A DNA stretch of 64,000 nt from Chryseobacterium sp. (GTDB lineage Bacteria > Bacteroidota > Bacteroidia > Flavobacteriales > Weeksellaceae), in contig JAITUA010000013.1 in assembly GCA_031286615.1 (NCBI GenBank), positions 62,001 through 126,000 of the forward strand, read 5' to 3'. The translations under genes and the position numbers were made by a program. A model generated the notes under the pieces. It did not search any database. It was not told where the DNA came from and saw only the letters and a program-made list of their open reading frames with translations. This document shows, in pieces, positions 28,001 to 35,635 of this stretch (position 1 is the stretch's first letter; each line of letters begins with the position of its first letter).

Positions 28001-29844
28001 GTATTGATATTCTCCTCAATTGTTTTGGCATCAATTGCCTTCTGTAGTTCTATGATATCTTCTGAAATCTTCTGAGCTCTCTCCTGGTAAGGCAGCAGTG
28101 CCCCCTCCTGCAGCAGAAAGTCTACACAGGCATTGGAAAGTTCTGTATAACGGTCTGCGAGAGCGTTTTCCAGCGAATCCAGCAATGCTGAGTCTGAATA
28201 TTTAAGTTCTCTTGCTCCTGTGACCTCACCTCTTAGAGCTCTGATCTGTGAAAGAGCATCAATATATTCAGTAAGCTGGGAATAATGAAGCCTTTTGGTA
28301 TCATCCAGAATTTTCTCACAGGAATGTCTGATCTTTTCTAAAGCATCCTCTGTATTTTTTCTCTGTTCTACTACTTTTTCATATTCATTAATAGCCGAGT
28401 GGGCAATTGCCCTGATCTCTTTCAGCGGAAGATCCAGTTTCTGAACCTCTTCTTCTCCAAGGAAATAATAGGTATCCAGAATAAATGTGGAAAGTTTTAC
28501 AATGTCATTATAAAGGCCGCTGTAAGAGTCTTTTTTATTCAGGAGGGTAATCAGTTCCTGGCTTTCTGCCATCACTCTTACAATATCTTTATTCCCGATT
28601 TTGTAGAGTAAGCTGTCTGCTTTTTCAGCATTAGGCAGCAATTCTCTGGAAAAGGGAGTCTGCCAGATCTGGGCAAGATGATTTTTTGTGGTTTCAATGC
28701 TTTCCCGAAGATAAATCAGCTTTCCATCATTCAGGAAGGTAAATCCACTGCATCGGATCGGCGTTTCAATCGTCTGGGTGATGATATTATAGGAGATCAG
28801 CTGATAATTATTGGTTTTATCATCATAGAAAACGTATAAAAAGTTTTCCCCGTTGGGCTCAACAACCATTTTAAGATAATAAAGTCTGTTCTGGTCCTGA
28901 GAAATCACTTTTAACCCTCCTGTCTGAAGCGCATATCCATTGGAGAATAAGACTCCCTGATTTTCTGGAAGCAAAAGTCCGGAATACTTAAGAGCATCTG
29001 CTCTGGAAACCGTTTTCTCTTTATGATTATAAATGAAATAACGTTCCGTTTCCTGATAAGGCTTTATTTTGAACAAAACAAGATTATCAAGATCACAGAA
29101 ATAGATTTCTGCATCATCAAGATTCTGATCTTTATGAATTACATCTTCGGAATAAATTCCTTTTCCTGTGTCTGTATTGTCTTCAACTTTGATGGTGATA
29201 TCTCCGCCGATACTTTCTACAAAAACTTTATCTGCCAAAGAAATATGGGGATGCTTTCCTGATCTCTGCATATCTCTCGTTGCTTTTGTCCATAAGAAGC
29301 CATGCTGCTGAGGATATGAAGTTTCAGATGCACTTCTTGAATCGATATAAATCAGCTGATTTTCTTTAATCAGCCATTTAAAAGCTTTGATATCCGTTGT
29401 ACTTTCTGAAAGCTGAAAAACCATATAAAGATAGTTTTCCGTAAAGGTGAATCTTGCAAAGAAAGTATTTCTGTAGTATTTGTAAAGGTTTTTAAATTCG
29501 TCGATGAAAACCTCATCATTGATCAATGAATAGTCCTGAGGTTCAAACCGGTCATTATTGATCTTATATAGGGAGAAAACATCTGAAATATTGATTTCAG
29601 TCTGAAGTCCCAGATGTGCATTGGACCCGAATATCAGGTGATTGCCGAGAGAATAGATATCCTTGGCAATACAGCTGTGGTCCGTTGAAATTCTTTCGTT
29701 GGCAATAAGAGAAAAATCTACTCCCCCAAATATATTTTTACGGCTTTCATTAAGGTTCTGAAGCCTCTGAATCAGGTCATTCTTCTGCCCGTTCAGACGG
29801 TTCTGAATAATTTCGTAGGTTCCGGAATTAAGTTGTTCTGACAT
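25039..29844 (-). CDS. Giant AAA+ ATPase (DUF3686-type, so-called DNA repair ATPase)
   Basis: A 1601-residue protein. The N-terminal half (to about 430) is beta-rich and repeat-like. A long helical, coiled-coil region follows (about 450-850). The C-terminal third holds an AAA+ module with Walker A PPGYGKTTLMEYM near residue 1245, Walker B NVMLYLDDIQHCNPEF near 1305, and sensor region FCLVMAGNPYTENG. Databases often label such proteins DNA repair ATPases, but the context argues otherwise: it is the last gene of an operon with PspA, an OB-fold membrane protein and flotillin. A role in remodelling membrane-stress assemblies is inferred. The gap to flotillin is 155 bp without a gene. Confidence 0.8.
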   Translation of the reverse strand: MSEQLNSGTYEIIQNRLNGQKNDLIQRLQNLNESRKNIFGGVDFSLIANERISTDHSCIAKDIYSLGNHLIFGSNAHLGLQTEINISDVFSLYKINNDRFEPQDYSLINDEVFIDEFKNLYKYYRNTFFARFTFTENYLYMVFQLSESTTDIKAFKWLIKENQLIYIDSRSASETSYPQQHGFLWTKATRDMQRSGKHPHISLADKVFVESIGGDITIKVEDNTDTGKGIYSEDVIHKDQNLDDAEIYFCDLDNLVLFKIKPYQETERYFIYNHKEKTVSRADALKYSGLLLPENQGVLFSNGYALQTGGLKVISQDQNRLYYLKMVVEPNGENFLYVFYDDKTNNYQLISYNIITQTIETPIRCSGFTFLNDGKLIYLRESIETTKNHLAQIWQTPFSRELLPNAEKADSLLYKIGNKDIVRVMAESQELITLLNKKDSYSGLYNDIVKLSTFILDTYYFLGEEEVQKLDLPLKEIRAIAHSAINEYEKVVEQRKNTEDALEKIRHSCEKILDDTKRLHYSQLTEYIDALSQIRALRGEVTGARELKYSDSALLDSLENALADRYTELSNACVDFLLQEGALLPYQERAQKISEDIIELQKAIDAKTIEENINTLSGQLELLVDIVNNLKIEDTSQSTQIIENISLIFARLNQERLELSKRKREISGKELASDFQAQITLFDQSVINFLELSQTPEKCDEYLTKLSIQLEEMETKFIDFEEFIQQIGTKREEVYGHFQNKRVQLTEARNKRTQNLFDAAQRILKSVQTKAESFDSENEINGYFTADLMVEKIRDLSRQLAELEDSAKSEEIQTLLKTSQQEAVRKLKDKKEIYADGESVIALGDYKFAVNQQKLDLTLVLRNAQYYYHLTGTSFYEPLNFDTADEFKEVWNQEFVSENNRVKRFEYLAWNVFSAHKDIVSELQNEQAVQQFTAEHFGEGLVKGIHDLDARTIVTKLQQMHNELGLMRFTPQERALAQLFWFFLESERKEYYSKQFEAAAIISQSFTVKQGFEYLSRELSEEMKSFASAQGIFKDTDCINAAIYLKQEDKEAFVISEKAAALYELFLKELKGKGKDLEFIGQLQAMYQYPQACYYIAESALQAFDPAADKNSIREAAGLIITQKFDPKNIIHIAYEAAIKDLKSLEKGTEYLLNYFEFVSRLNHFNTVTVPKYKRLQELKYSWVDEKKKALKLETFKPQVLSSFVRNKLINEVYFPLIGANLAKQLGTVGTDKRTDRMGMLLLVSPPGYGKTTLMEYMAERMGLVFMKINGPSLGYDIVSTDPSEAKNAGARQELEKLNLALEMGDNVMLYLDDIQHCNPEFLQKFISLADGQRKIEGIYNGESKTYDLRSKRFCLVMAGNPYTENGEKFKIPDMLANRSDTYNLGEISGSKTDLFDLSLIENALMSNEYLMKLTQPGIENLYELYECVITDNPADNLKGNFSSSEISDFRAVLKNTIRVRNMVLKVNKEYIASAAMSDDYRNEPPFKLQGSYRNMNKLIAQIQPILKTNEVTQIVQDHYQNESQTLTTGAEANMLKLKELTGNLSEEETERWNEIKKTFVKNKTLKGLGENDRMSQIVALLAQFGDGLEGIREALKKAEQ

Positions 29845-29999
29845 CTTTTTTATTTAGGTGGTCATGGCTTGCTGGCTGACAGCAGGTCCTTGTATAACTT
29901 GGGGTACTTTGAAATTTTTTTTTATCTAAACCTTATAGGTTCTGGAACCTATATGGTTTTAGGTTTAGAATTTCATAAAGCATCTAAAGCATTGTCGAA

Positions 30000-32021
30000 T
30001 TAAACATGGTTATTGTTCACCGGTTTGTGTTCCACCCCAAGATGTTTAGCCATGTCAAGAGCTCTTTCCAGAATTCCTTTTTCCTGTTGGTTGGCCACTC
30101 CGTTCAGTTTAAAGATCAGAGAGGCAATACTCATATTTTTAATATCGTCAGAGGAGATTTTGTATTTGTCTACCATTCCCATCACTTTTCCAATGATGTT
30201 TTCTCCGTCCCCCAAAAGATTTTCTCTTACCATCTGTGCATTTTCACTGTTGCTGATGAATTTATCCAGTCCTTTTCCTGCTGAAACCTGACGGATAACG
30301 TTGTCAAAGAAAGTATTATCACCTCCTACGATATCAATTTTTGCAGATTTGAAGGCTTCTGCCAATACCATAGACTGAGCTTCTGCAATGTCTTTCTGAA
30401 TGGCAATCTGAGCCAATTCCACGTCTTTTTCTTTGGCCAGCTGAAGACGGAATTCTTCGTGATCTTTTCCGGCATCGTTCAGCTTCTTCATTGCTTCTGC
30501 TTTCTCAGTGATTCCTGCCGCTTCTGCCAATGCTTTTTCTTTGATTACTTCAGCCTGTGCAATTCCTTCTTTCTTCGAAGCATCTGCTTTTTTCTCGATT
30601 ACCACCGCTTCCACAATTCCCTGTCTCTCTGCAGCATCTGCTTTTGCATGCATCACCTGAGCTTCTGATAATCCTACCGTTGCCTCTTCTTTTGCTCTTG
30701 CGTCTGCAATGATCTTGCGGGCTTCTGCTTCTTTTTCAGCAGCATCTCTTTTCGCCTGTGCTTCAATGACGTATTTCTGTGCATCTTTTTCAGCAGCCAA
30801 TCTTCGGGATTCTGCAGCTCTGGTTTCTTCAATCAGTTTTTTCTCTGCTTCCTGTGTTGCCACGGTAATTTCTACCTGCTTGTTTCTTTCTGCTGTTTTG
30901 AAGGCCTCCAGATCTTTGATTCCCTGCTGTTCTTCCACAACGGTTTTCTCCATTGTCAAGCGCTCACGGATTGCATCCTGAATGCTTTTCTTCTCCAGTT
31001 CTATGGCTTTCTCTTTTTCAATCTGTGCAAGTGAAACAATTCTTTCTCTTTCTGTAGCTTCCAGCGCTTTGTCTTTCAATACTCTTTCTGTTTCTACAAG
31101 ATCTGCACGTTCTTTATTTTTAGCAGCAATCACCACCTGGCGAAGTTTATTTTCTTCTGCAATCTGCAATTTTTCTTCTGTTGCAATACGAACCGTTTCG
31201 TATCTCAGGCGCTCTTCTTCTTCTACTTTTAAGATCTCAGCATTCTCACGGGCCTTGATATTGGCCACTTCTCTTTTTTGAGACTCCTGTTTTTCAGCCA
31301 ATTGCTTCTCCAGTTCCAGAATGGCTTCACGGGCCTCTACATTTTGTTTGGTGATGGTCTTTTCTTCATCACGACGAACCTGATTGGCTTTAATATTCTG
31401 TGTTGCTGTAAGTTCAGTAATTTTTTTGATCCCTTCAGAATCGAGGATATTATCTTTATCTAATTTATCAATAGAAGTCTGCTCCAGATAATCGATGGCA
31501 CAGTCGTCCAGTACATATCCGTTCAAATCTGTTCCTATGATATCAAGGATTTCCTGGCGGAATTCGCTTCTGGCTTCATAAAGCTCTGTGAAATCAAACT
31601 TCTTTCCTACGGTTTTAAGGGCTTCTGAAAATTTAGCTTCAAAGAGTTCTCTCAGTGTCTGGGCATCTGAAGCTCTCTGGCAGCCAATGGTTTGCGCAAC
31701 ATTCACGATATCATCCACTGATTTGTTGACGCGGATAAAGAAAGCCACCTGAATATCCGCTCTCATATTATCTTTACAGATCAGCCCTGCCCTTCCTTCT
31801 CTTGAGATTTCCAGTTTTTTTACAGAGATATCCATCGATTCCATACGGTGGATAATCGGAATCACAATACCAGCATTAAAAAATACTTTTGTTCCTCCGT
31901 ATCCTGTTCTTAGGATAACGATTCCCTGAACAGTCTTTTTATACATAGATAAAATCCAGAAGATCAATCCGATTGATGCTACTGCAATAATAATAATTCC
32001 GGCAATTAAAGGTAAGTTCAT
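30000..32021 (-). CDS. Flotillin/SPFH family protein (YqiK-like)
   Basis: A 673-residue protein. One N-terminal membrane helix (residues 4-25) is followed by an SPFH/Band 7 domain (about 30-200, with the GLICKDNMRADIQVAFFIRV segment). Then a very long Glu/Lys/Ala coiled coil runs to about 560 (repeated AEKEAEARKIIADARAKEEA patterns), with a short globular tail. Flotillins form scaffolds in membrane microdomains. It is preceded by a YqiJ-like gene, the same pairing as E. coli yqiJ-yqiK, and by PspA. The C-terminal tail (about 590-673) ends in polar residues. Envelope-stress scaffolding is the likely role. Confidence 0.92.
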   Translation of the reverse strand: MNLPLIAGIIIIAVASIGLIFWILSMYKKTVQGIVILRTGYGGTKVFFNAGIVIPIIHRMESMDISVKKLEISREGRAGLICKDNMRADIQVAFFIRVNKSVDDIVNVAQTIGCQRASDAQTLRELFEAKFSEALKTVGKKFDFTELYEARSEFRQEILDIIGTDLNGYVLDDCAIDYLEQTSIDKLDKDNILDSEGIKKITELTATQNIKANQVRRDEEKTITKQNVEAREAILELEKQLAEKQESQKREVANIKARENAEILKVEEEERLRYETVRIATEEKLQIAEENKLRQVVIAAKNKERADLVETERVLKDKALEATERERIVSLAQIEKEKAIELEKKSIQDAIRERLTMEKTVVEEQQGIKDLEAFKTAERNKQVEITVATQEAEKKLIEETRAAESRRLAAEKDAQKYVIEAQAKRDAAEKEAEARKIIADARAKEEATVGLSEAQVMHAKADAAERQGIVEAVVIEKKADASKKEGIAQAEVIKEKALAEAAGITEKAEAMKKLNDAGKDHEEFRLQLAKEKDVELAQIAIQKDIAEAQSMVLAEAFKSAKIDIVGGDNTFFDNVIRQVSAGKGLDKFISNSENAQMVRENLLGDGENIIGKVMGMVDKYKISSDDIKNMSIASLIFKLNGVANQQEKGILERALDMAKHLGVEHKPVNNNHV

Positions 32022-32061
32022 AGTTTTATAAGTTTATTGATATATGAATGTGTTTTTTGTT

Positions 32062-32124
32062 TTAAAAATACTGGAAAATGATGGCCAGGATATAATTCAG
32101 CAAGATCAAAAAAATGGTTGTCAT
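32062..32124 (-). CDS. Possible 20-residue membrane peptide between YqiJ-like and flotillin genes
   Basis: An ATG-initiated frame on the minus strand encodes 20 residues, nearly all hydrophobic (starts MTTIFLILL, ends IIFQYF), long enough for one membrane span. It lies in the 123-bp gap between two operon genes, in the coding direction. No ribosome-binding site is evident, but these bacteria seldom use one. It is a candidate only; the frame is short enough to occur by chance. Confidence 0.3.
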   Translation of the reverse strand: MTTIFLILLNYILAIIFQYF

Positions 32125-32144
32125 GGTTATTAGTTTTTATTTTT

Positions 32145-32801
32145 TTAGTATCTCATTGACTGCTGTACATAATAAATCCTTTTTTCGGGCTCCTCATCTA
32201 CAATCATAACACGAGTCCCGTATTCCAGTCTTGTTCCGTCTTTACTTCTCACCATCAGCGTCATGGGATCGCTTCCGATAAAGACTTCCATCATTCCTAT
32301 TTTATCATCCTGAATGCTTGATTTCAGCCGTCCTTCTCTTCCTAAAAAGGCGTAGGATGCTTCTCCTTTATGGTTTATTTCCCTGAAAAAAGGATTCAAT
32401 GGCTTCAACATTACTTTCGTAATCAGCATTCCTATGATCATCAGCGGAAATAAAGCCAATACTCCTGCCCATACGGGAAGCGGAAGAAAATAATTCAGGT
32501 AAAAAGATCCCAGCCATGTAATCAAAAGTGATAAAGTAAGGAAATAGGTTACCGGAACAATATCGAGATTCAGAAATTTCAGGAAGTGCATCCATGCGGT
32601 AGGATCGTGGTCCGGAGCATGAAAATGACTATCCGGAACATCAATATCGGCCTCCACATCTACATCAGAATGGATCCCTATATCAATATCCAGTCCGGTA
32701 AGTATGGTAAATAACCAATAAACAACCGAAAGTCCCAGTAAGACAGACAGTATGGTATTCACCGGGGAGAATGCAACATTTAAAAATTCCTGAAAGGTCA
32801 T
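32145..32801 (-). CDS. YqiJ-like OB-fold membrane protein (NfeD-like)
   Basis: A 218-residue protein with an N-terminal helix (13-38), a His/Asp-rich linker (IDIGIHSDVDVEADIDVPD), two further helices (about 82-130) and a C-terminal OB-fold (about 145-215: GRLKSSIQDDKIGMMEVFIG...RLEYGTRVMIVDEEPEKRIYYVQQ). This is the layout of E. coli YqiJ, the partner of flotillin YqiK. NfeD-type OB domains act on flotillin assemblies. It starts 3 bp after the PspA stop, so the two are translationally coupled. The acidic linker could bind cations. Confidence 0.85.
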   Translation of the reverse strand: MTFQEFLNVAFSPVNTILSVLLGLSVVYWLFTILTGLDIDIGIHSDVDVEADIDVPDSHFHAPDHDPTAWMHFLKFLNLDIVPVTYFLTLSLLITWLGSFYLNYFLPLPVWAGVLALFPLMIIGMLITKVMLKPLNPFFREINHKGEASYAFLGREGRLKSSIQDDKIGMMEVFIGSDPMTLMVRSKDGTRLEYGTRVMIVDEEPEKRIYYVQQSMRY

Positions 32802-32804
32802 ATA

Positions 32805-33506
32805 TTAGCCTTTTTTAAGTGTTTCTTTTAATCTGTTTAAAGCTTCTTCAGCTTCCGTATCTTTATTGTTTACCAGCGCATCAATCTCATCATCAATGGT
32901 TTTTCCTGATTTTGAGAGATCAGAATAGGCTTCTGCCAGAGCTTCCTGCTGTACAACGCGGTCTTTTAATTTTTCCAGCATGCTGACTGTGCTTCCTGTA
33001 TCCATCTGGGTCATCTTCTGATTGATATCCTTTGTTGCTTCACTTACCTGAACTCTTGCTTTCAGAGTTTTCAATTCATTTTCCCATTTAGCAATACTTG
33101 ATTTCAGATGACTGATATTTCCCTGCATCTTATCGCATTCATTGTAAAGCTTTTCGTATTCTTTCTGCAGATTATTTGCATTTTCCTCTGAAGTAACCTG
33201 TCTTTTCAGTGCTTCTTTTGCAAGGCGGTCTGCTTCTGCGCTTTCTACCTCTCCTTTTTCAGCCTTCTGAACAATAACGATGGCTTTATTATAATAATCT
33301 TTGGCTGTCTGTTCTTCTGCTTCCGCTTCATTTTTTTTACGGATAGCAAGAGCTTTTAACTGAGCAAGGGCTTCAATACTTTTTCCCAGCTGTTCTTTCA
33401 TTTCACGGATTCCCTGTTCCGTTAAATTGATGGGATCTTCAAAGCTGTCGATCACAGAATGGATTTCCGCTTTTCCTATTGTTAACAATCTTTTAAAAAT
33501 GTTCAT
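32805..33506 (-). CDS. PspA/IM30 (Vipp1) family membrane-stress protein
   Basis: A 233-residue coiled-coil protein. The N-terminal amphipathic helix and FKRLLTIGKAEIHSVIDSFEDPINLTEQGIREM are typical of PspA/IM30, which are relatives of ESCRT-III that coat and repair damaged membranes. Long helices (about 30-180) follow. The protein is encoded second in the operon, 19 bp after a YbjN-like gene. No PspF or PspBC genes are present nearby, so regulation differs from the proteobacterial system. Confidence 0.93.
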   Translation of the reverse strand: MNIFKRLLTIGKAEIHSVIDSFEDPINLTEQGIREMKEQLGKSIEALAQLKALAIRKKNEAEAEEQTAKDYYNKAIVIVQKAEKGEVESAEADRLAKEALKRQVTSEENANNLQKEYEKLYNECDKMQGNISHLKSSIAKWENELKTLKARVQVSEATKDINQKMTQMDTGSTVSMLEKLKDRVVQQEALAEAYSDLSKSGKTIDDEIDALVNNKDTEAEEALNRLKETLKKG

Positions 33507-33525
33507 TTTAAATATCTTTTGTGAA

Positions 33526-33921
33526 TTACTTACTCATTTCAAGCATTTCGGTTGTAAATTCTCCTACCAGGATTCCCAGTGAATTGATGGAAGCCATCAC
33601 TTCATTTTGGGCCATATTATCGGTGGGAAGGGTATCTCTGAAAATAACCCGTCTTCCTGTTCCGTCTAAAACAAAGGCTCCATGAACAATATCTCTGTTC
33701 TTCTGAAGCAGTCTAAGGAATATTTTTTCGGATGGATTTTTGATTTCAAAAAGAAACTGTTCCATGATCAGAATAGAATCTGATATTATAAGGATCATAT
33801 TTTTTATCCCGTTGGATTCTTTTTCAATGATTAAGATTCTCTGAGCTTCATCTTCCAACGTGATGTTAAACTCATAATCTAACAACCACTCTTTGACCGT
33901 TCTGAATATTTGATTTCTCAT
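33526..33921 (-). CDS. YbjN/T3SS-chaperone-like protein, first gene of the PspA operon
   Basis: A 131-residue soluble protein starting MRNQIFRTVKEWLLDYEF. The alternating sheets and the C-terminal helices (AFVLDGTGRRVIFRDTLPTDNMAQNEVMASINSLGILVGEFTTEMLEMSK) resemble the YbjN or DUF2170 type of fold, often labelled a Tir-like chaperone in Bacteroidota. DUF2170 (YjfI) is a known neighbour of PspA in other bacteria, which supports the link to the operon. Partner and role are not visible in the sequence. Confidence 0.7.
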   Translation of the reverse strand: MRNQIFRTVKEWLLDYEFNITLEDEAQRILIIEKESNGIKNMILIISDSILIMEQFLFEIKNPSEKIFLRLLQKNRDIVHGAFVLDGTGRRVIFRDTLPTDNMAQNEVMASINSLGILVGEFTTEMLEMSK

Positions 33922-33955
33922 GATGGCTGGTTTAGTGTTTTATTTTTCGTCTACA

Positions 33956-33986
33956 CAAATATAAAATAATATTTTCAAAATGCAAA
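33956..33986 (-). promoter_or_regulatory. Promoter of the PspA/flotillin/ATPase operon
   Basis: On the minus strand the -7 box is TATATTTG (33956-33963) and a TTTG -33 box lies at 33983-33986, with exactly 19 bp between, the consensus Bacteroidota spacing. The predicted start is about 30 bp upstream of the first gene. Confidence 0.7.
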
Positions 33987-34017
33987 TATTATTAGCAATT
34001 ATTTATTTCAGATTCTC

Positions 34018-34025
34018 TATCTTTG
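34018..34025 (+). promoter_or_regulatory. -7 box of the XRE regulator divergent to the PspA operon
   Basis: TATCTTTG fits TAnnTTTG and lies 19 bp before the ATG at 34045. The two divergent promoters are only about 31 bp apart, so one regulator could control both. Confidence 0.6.
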
Positions 34026-34044
34026 CAAAAAAGATTAGACAAAA

Positions 34045-34671
34045 ATGAGCTCTTTTGGAACTAATATTAAGAAAATAAGACAGGTTAAAGGATTAAGCCA
34101 AAAGGCTTTTGCAGACCTGTTTGATCTCAACAGAGGTGTAATAAGCTCTTATGAAGAAGGACGTGCCGAACCGAAAATTGAAACCATCCTTAAAGTTGCA
34201 AATCATTTTAACCTTAATCTTGATAAATTACTGACAGAAACCCTACAGGTAAACCAACTGGTAAGTGTTTCCGACATTGATCAGCTTATGCTTTTCCCGG
34301 AACTGGCCATTCAGAGCAGCAAAGAATCACAGGCTTCAACGGAAAAAAATAATCCCAACGCTTCAATATTGCAAAAAATATTAGCAAATGTTGATGTGGT
34401 ATATGAATTTACTTCCGAGAAACAACCGCTACCCCCATATCAATTGGGAGATATCCTGTTCCTGAATAAAGCTGATCTGAAAACAGAGCCCGCCAACAGT
34501 CTGTTAATTTACAATGACCCAAACCTCCAATATCTATCTGAAAATCAATCAATAAACAAATCCAGTCAGGATTATTACAAAATTGTAGGGTATGTTTCTA
34601 CCGCAGAAAAAAATATTTTCACAGGGATTTTTGAAAGGTTAGAAAACCTTGAAAATAGTTTGAAAAATTAA
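34045..34671 (+). CDS. XRE-family transcriptional regulator with S24-like C-terminal region
   Basis: A 208-residue protein. Residues 8-65 are an HTH_3 domain (IKKIRQVKGLSQKAFADLFDLNRGVISSYEEGRAEPK). The C-terminal 90 residues look like the beta-barrel part of LexA/CI-type S24 folds (PPYQLGDILFLNKADLK) but I see no Ser-Lys protease pair, so it probably senses without self-cleavage. It is divergent from the PspA operon with a shared promoter region, which suggests it regulates that operon. Confidence 0.85.
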   Translation: MSSFGTNIKKIRQVKGLSQKAFADLFDLNRGVISSYEEGRAEPKIETILKVANHFNLNLDKLLTETLQVNQLVSVSDIDQLMLFPELAIQSSKESQASTEKNNPNASILQKILANVDVVYEFTSEKQPLPPYQLGDILFLNKADLKTEPANSLLIYNDPNLQYLSENQSINKSSQDYYKIVGYVSTAEKNIFTGIFERLENLENSLKN

Positions 34672-34852
34672 TGAGTGGGATGATAAAATGGGCAGAAGTT
34701 GTTTCTGGCTTTAATTTTAATCACCATTAATTGAATAATATGATATCTTGATTCCGTAAAAGCCTATATTTCTCTATGTTTCTCAGGCTTTTATTTTGAT
34801 TCTCAGGCTTAAAACTAAACTATTGTGTAGTCAAAATTAGGAGGCATAAACC

Positions 34853-34860
34853 TATTTTTG
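34853..34860 (+). promoter_or_regulatory. -7 box of the ThiF-family gene
   Basis: TATTTTTG fits TAnnTTTG and lies 16 bp before the ATG at 34877. A good -33 box was not found. Confidence 0.4.
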
Positions 34861-34876
34861 TATTAAAATAACAGCA

Positions 34877-35623
34877 ATGGAAGCAAAATATTCTCGAAAC
34901 AGGTTATATGTACAGGAAGAAGAGCAAAAAGCAATTAAAAATTTTTCCATTCTTCTTGCAGGAAGTGGTATAGGCAGCAATATTGCAGAATGTGCACTCC
35001 GTTTTGGTTTTGAAAATATTACCATTGTAGACGGTGATACTATTGAACAGTCTAATCTGAACCGTCAAAACTACACCCATCAGGATATTTCTTCCTATAA
35101 AGCAGAAACACTATACCATCGCCTGAAAAGCATTAATCCAAACGCCAATATCCGGTACAGGAGTGAATTTATCACCCCTGATAATGTTCATGAAATCATT
35201 GGTGATCATGATATTGCTATCAACGCCCTGGATTTTTCAAGTAATATCCCGGTGGTATTTGACAGAATATGCCAGGAAAAAGGAATGCATGTTCTGCATC
35301 CTTATAATCTCGGGTGGGGAGGTTTAGTGGCCGTAATAGAGCCTAATGGGCTTGCGCTTGACATCCTTTCTGATGATAATTTCAATGAGCTCAAAATGGT
35401 AGAATACATCGCCGGTTATCTGCGATTTTGGAGAACTCCCAATGAGTGGCTTGAAAATATTATAGACGATTATAAGAAGGAAAAAGAAAATCTTCCTCCT
35501 CCCCAGTTAGCCATTGCTTCATGGATCGTTGCGGGAATGTGTACGCACGTAATGTTCAAAATAGCTACAGGAAAGCCCCATAAAACCTTCCCACAGTTTT
35601 ATATGAATGCTATCTCCGAATAG
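34877..35623 (+). CDS. ThiF/MoeB/HesA-family adenylyltransferase
   Basis: A 248-residue E1-like enzyme. The nucleotide loop GSGIGSNIAECALRFGF (about 30-46), the acidic VDGDTIEQSNLNRQNY (about 55-70, including the conserved Arg) and INALDFSSN are intact. The CxxC zinc pairs of MoeB and ThiF are absent. Such proteins adenylate the C-terminus of a small protein or peptide. No ThiS/MoaD-type partner lies nearby. It is convergent with the LuxR-type gene, and the N-acyl synthase and RiPP cluster follow, so a role in peptide or signal modification is possible but unproven. Confidence 0.85.
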   Translation: MEAKYSRNRLYVQEEEQKAIKNFSILLAGSGIGSNIAECALRFGFENITIVDGDTIEQSNLNRQNYTHQDISSYKAETLYHRLKSINPNANIRYRSEFITPDNVHEIIGDHDIAINALDFSSNIPVVFDRICQEKGMHVLHPYNLGWGGLVAVIEPNGLALDILSDDNFNELKMVEYIAGYLRFWRTPNEWLENIIDDYKKEKENLPPPQLAIASWIVAGMCTHVMFKIATGKPHKTFPQFYMNAISE

Positions 35624-35635
35624 CTACCTGTACAT

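Noticed and set aside
30006-31463. Several plus-strand open frames over the flotillin gene
   Set aside because: They mirror the Glu/Ala/Lys coiled coil of the real gene and have no start context or family features.
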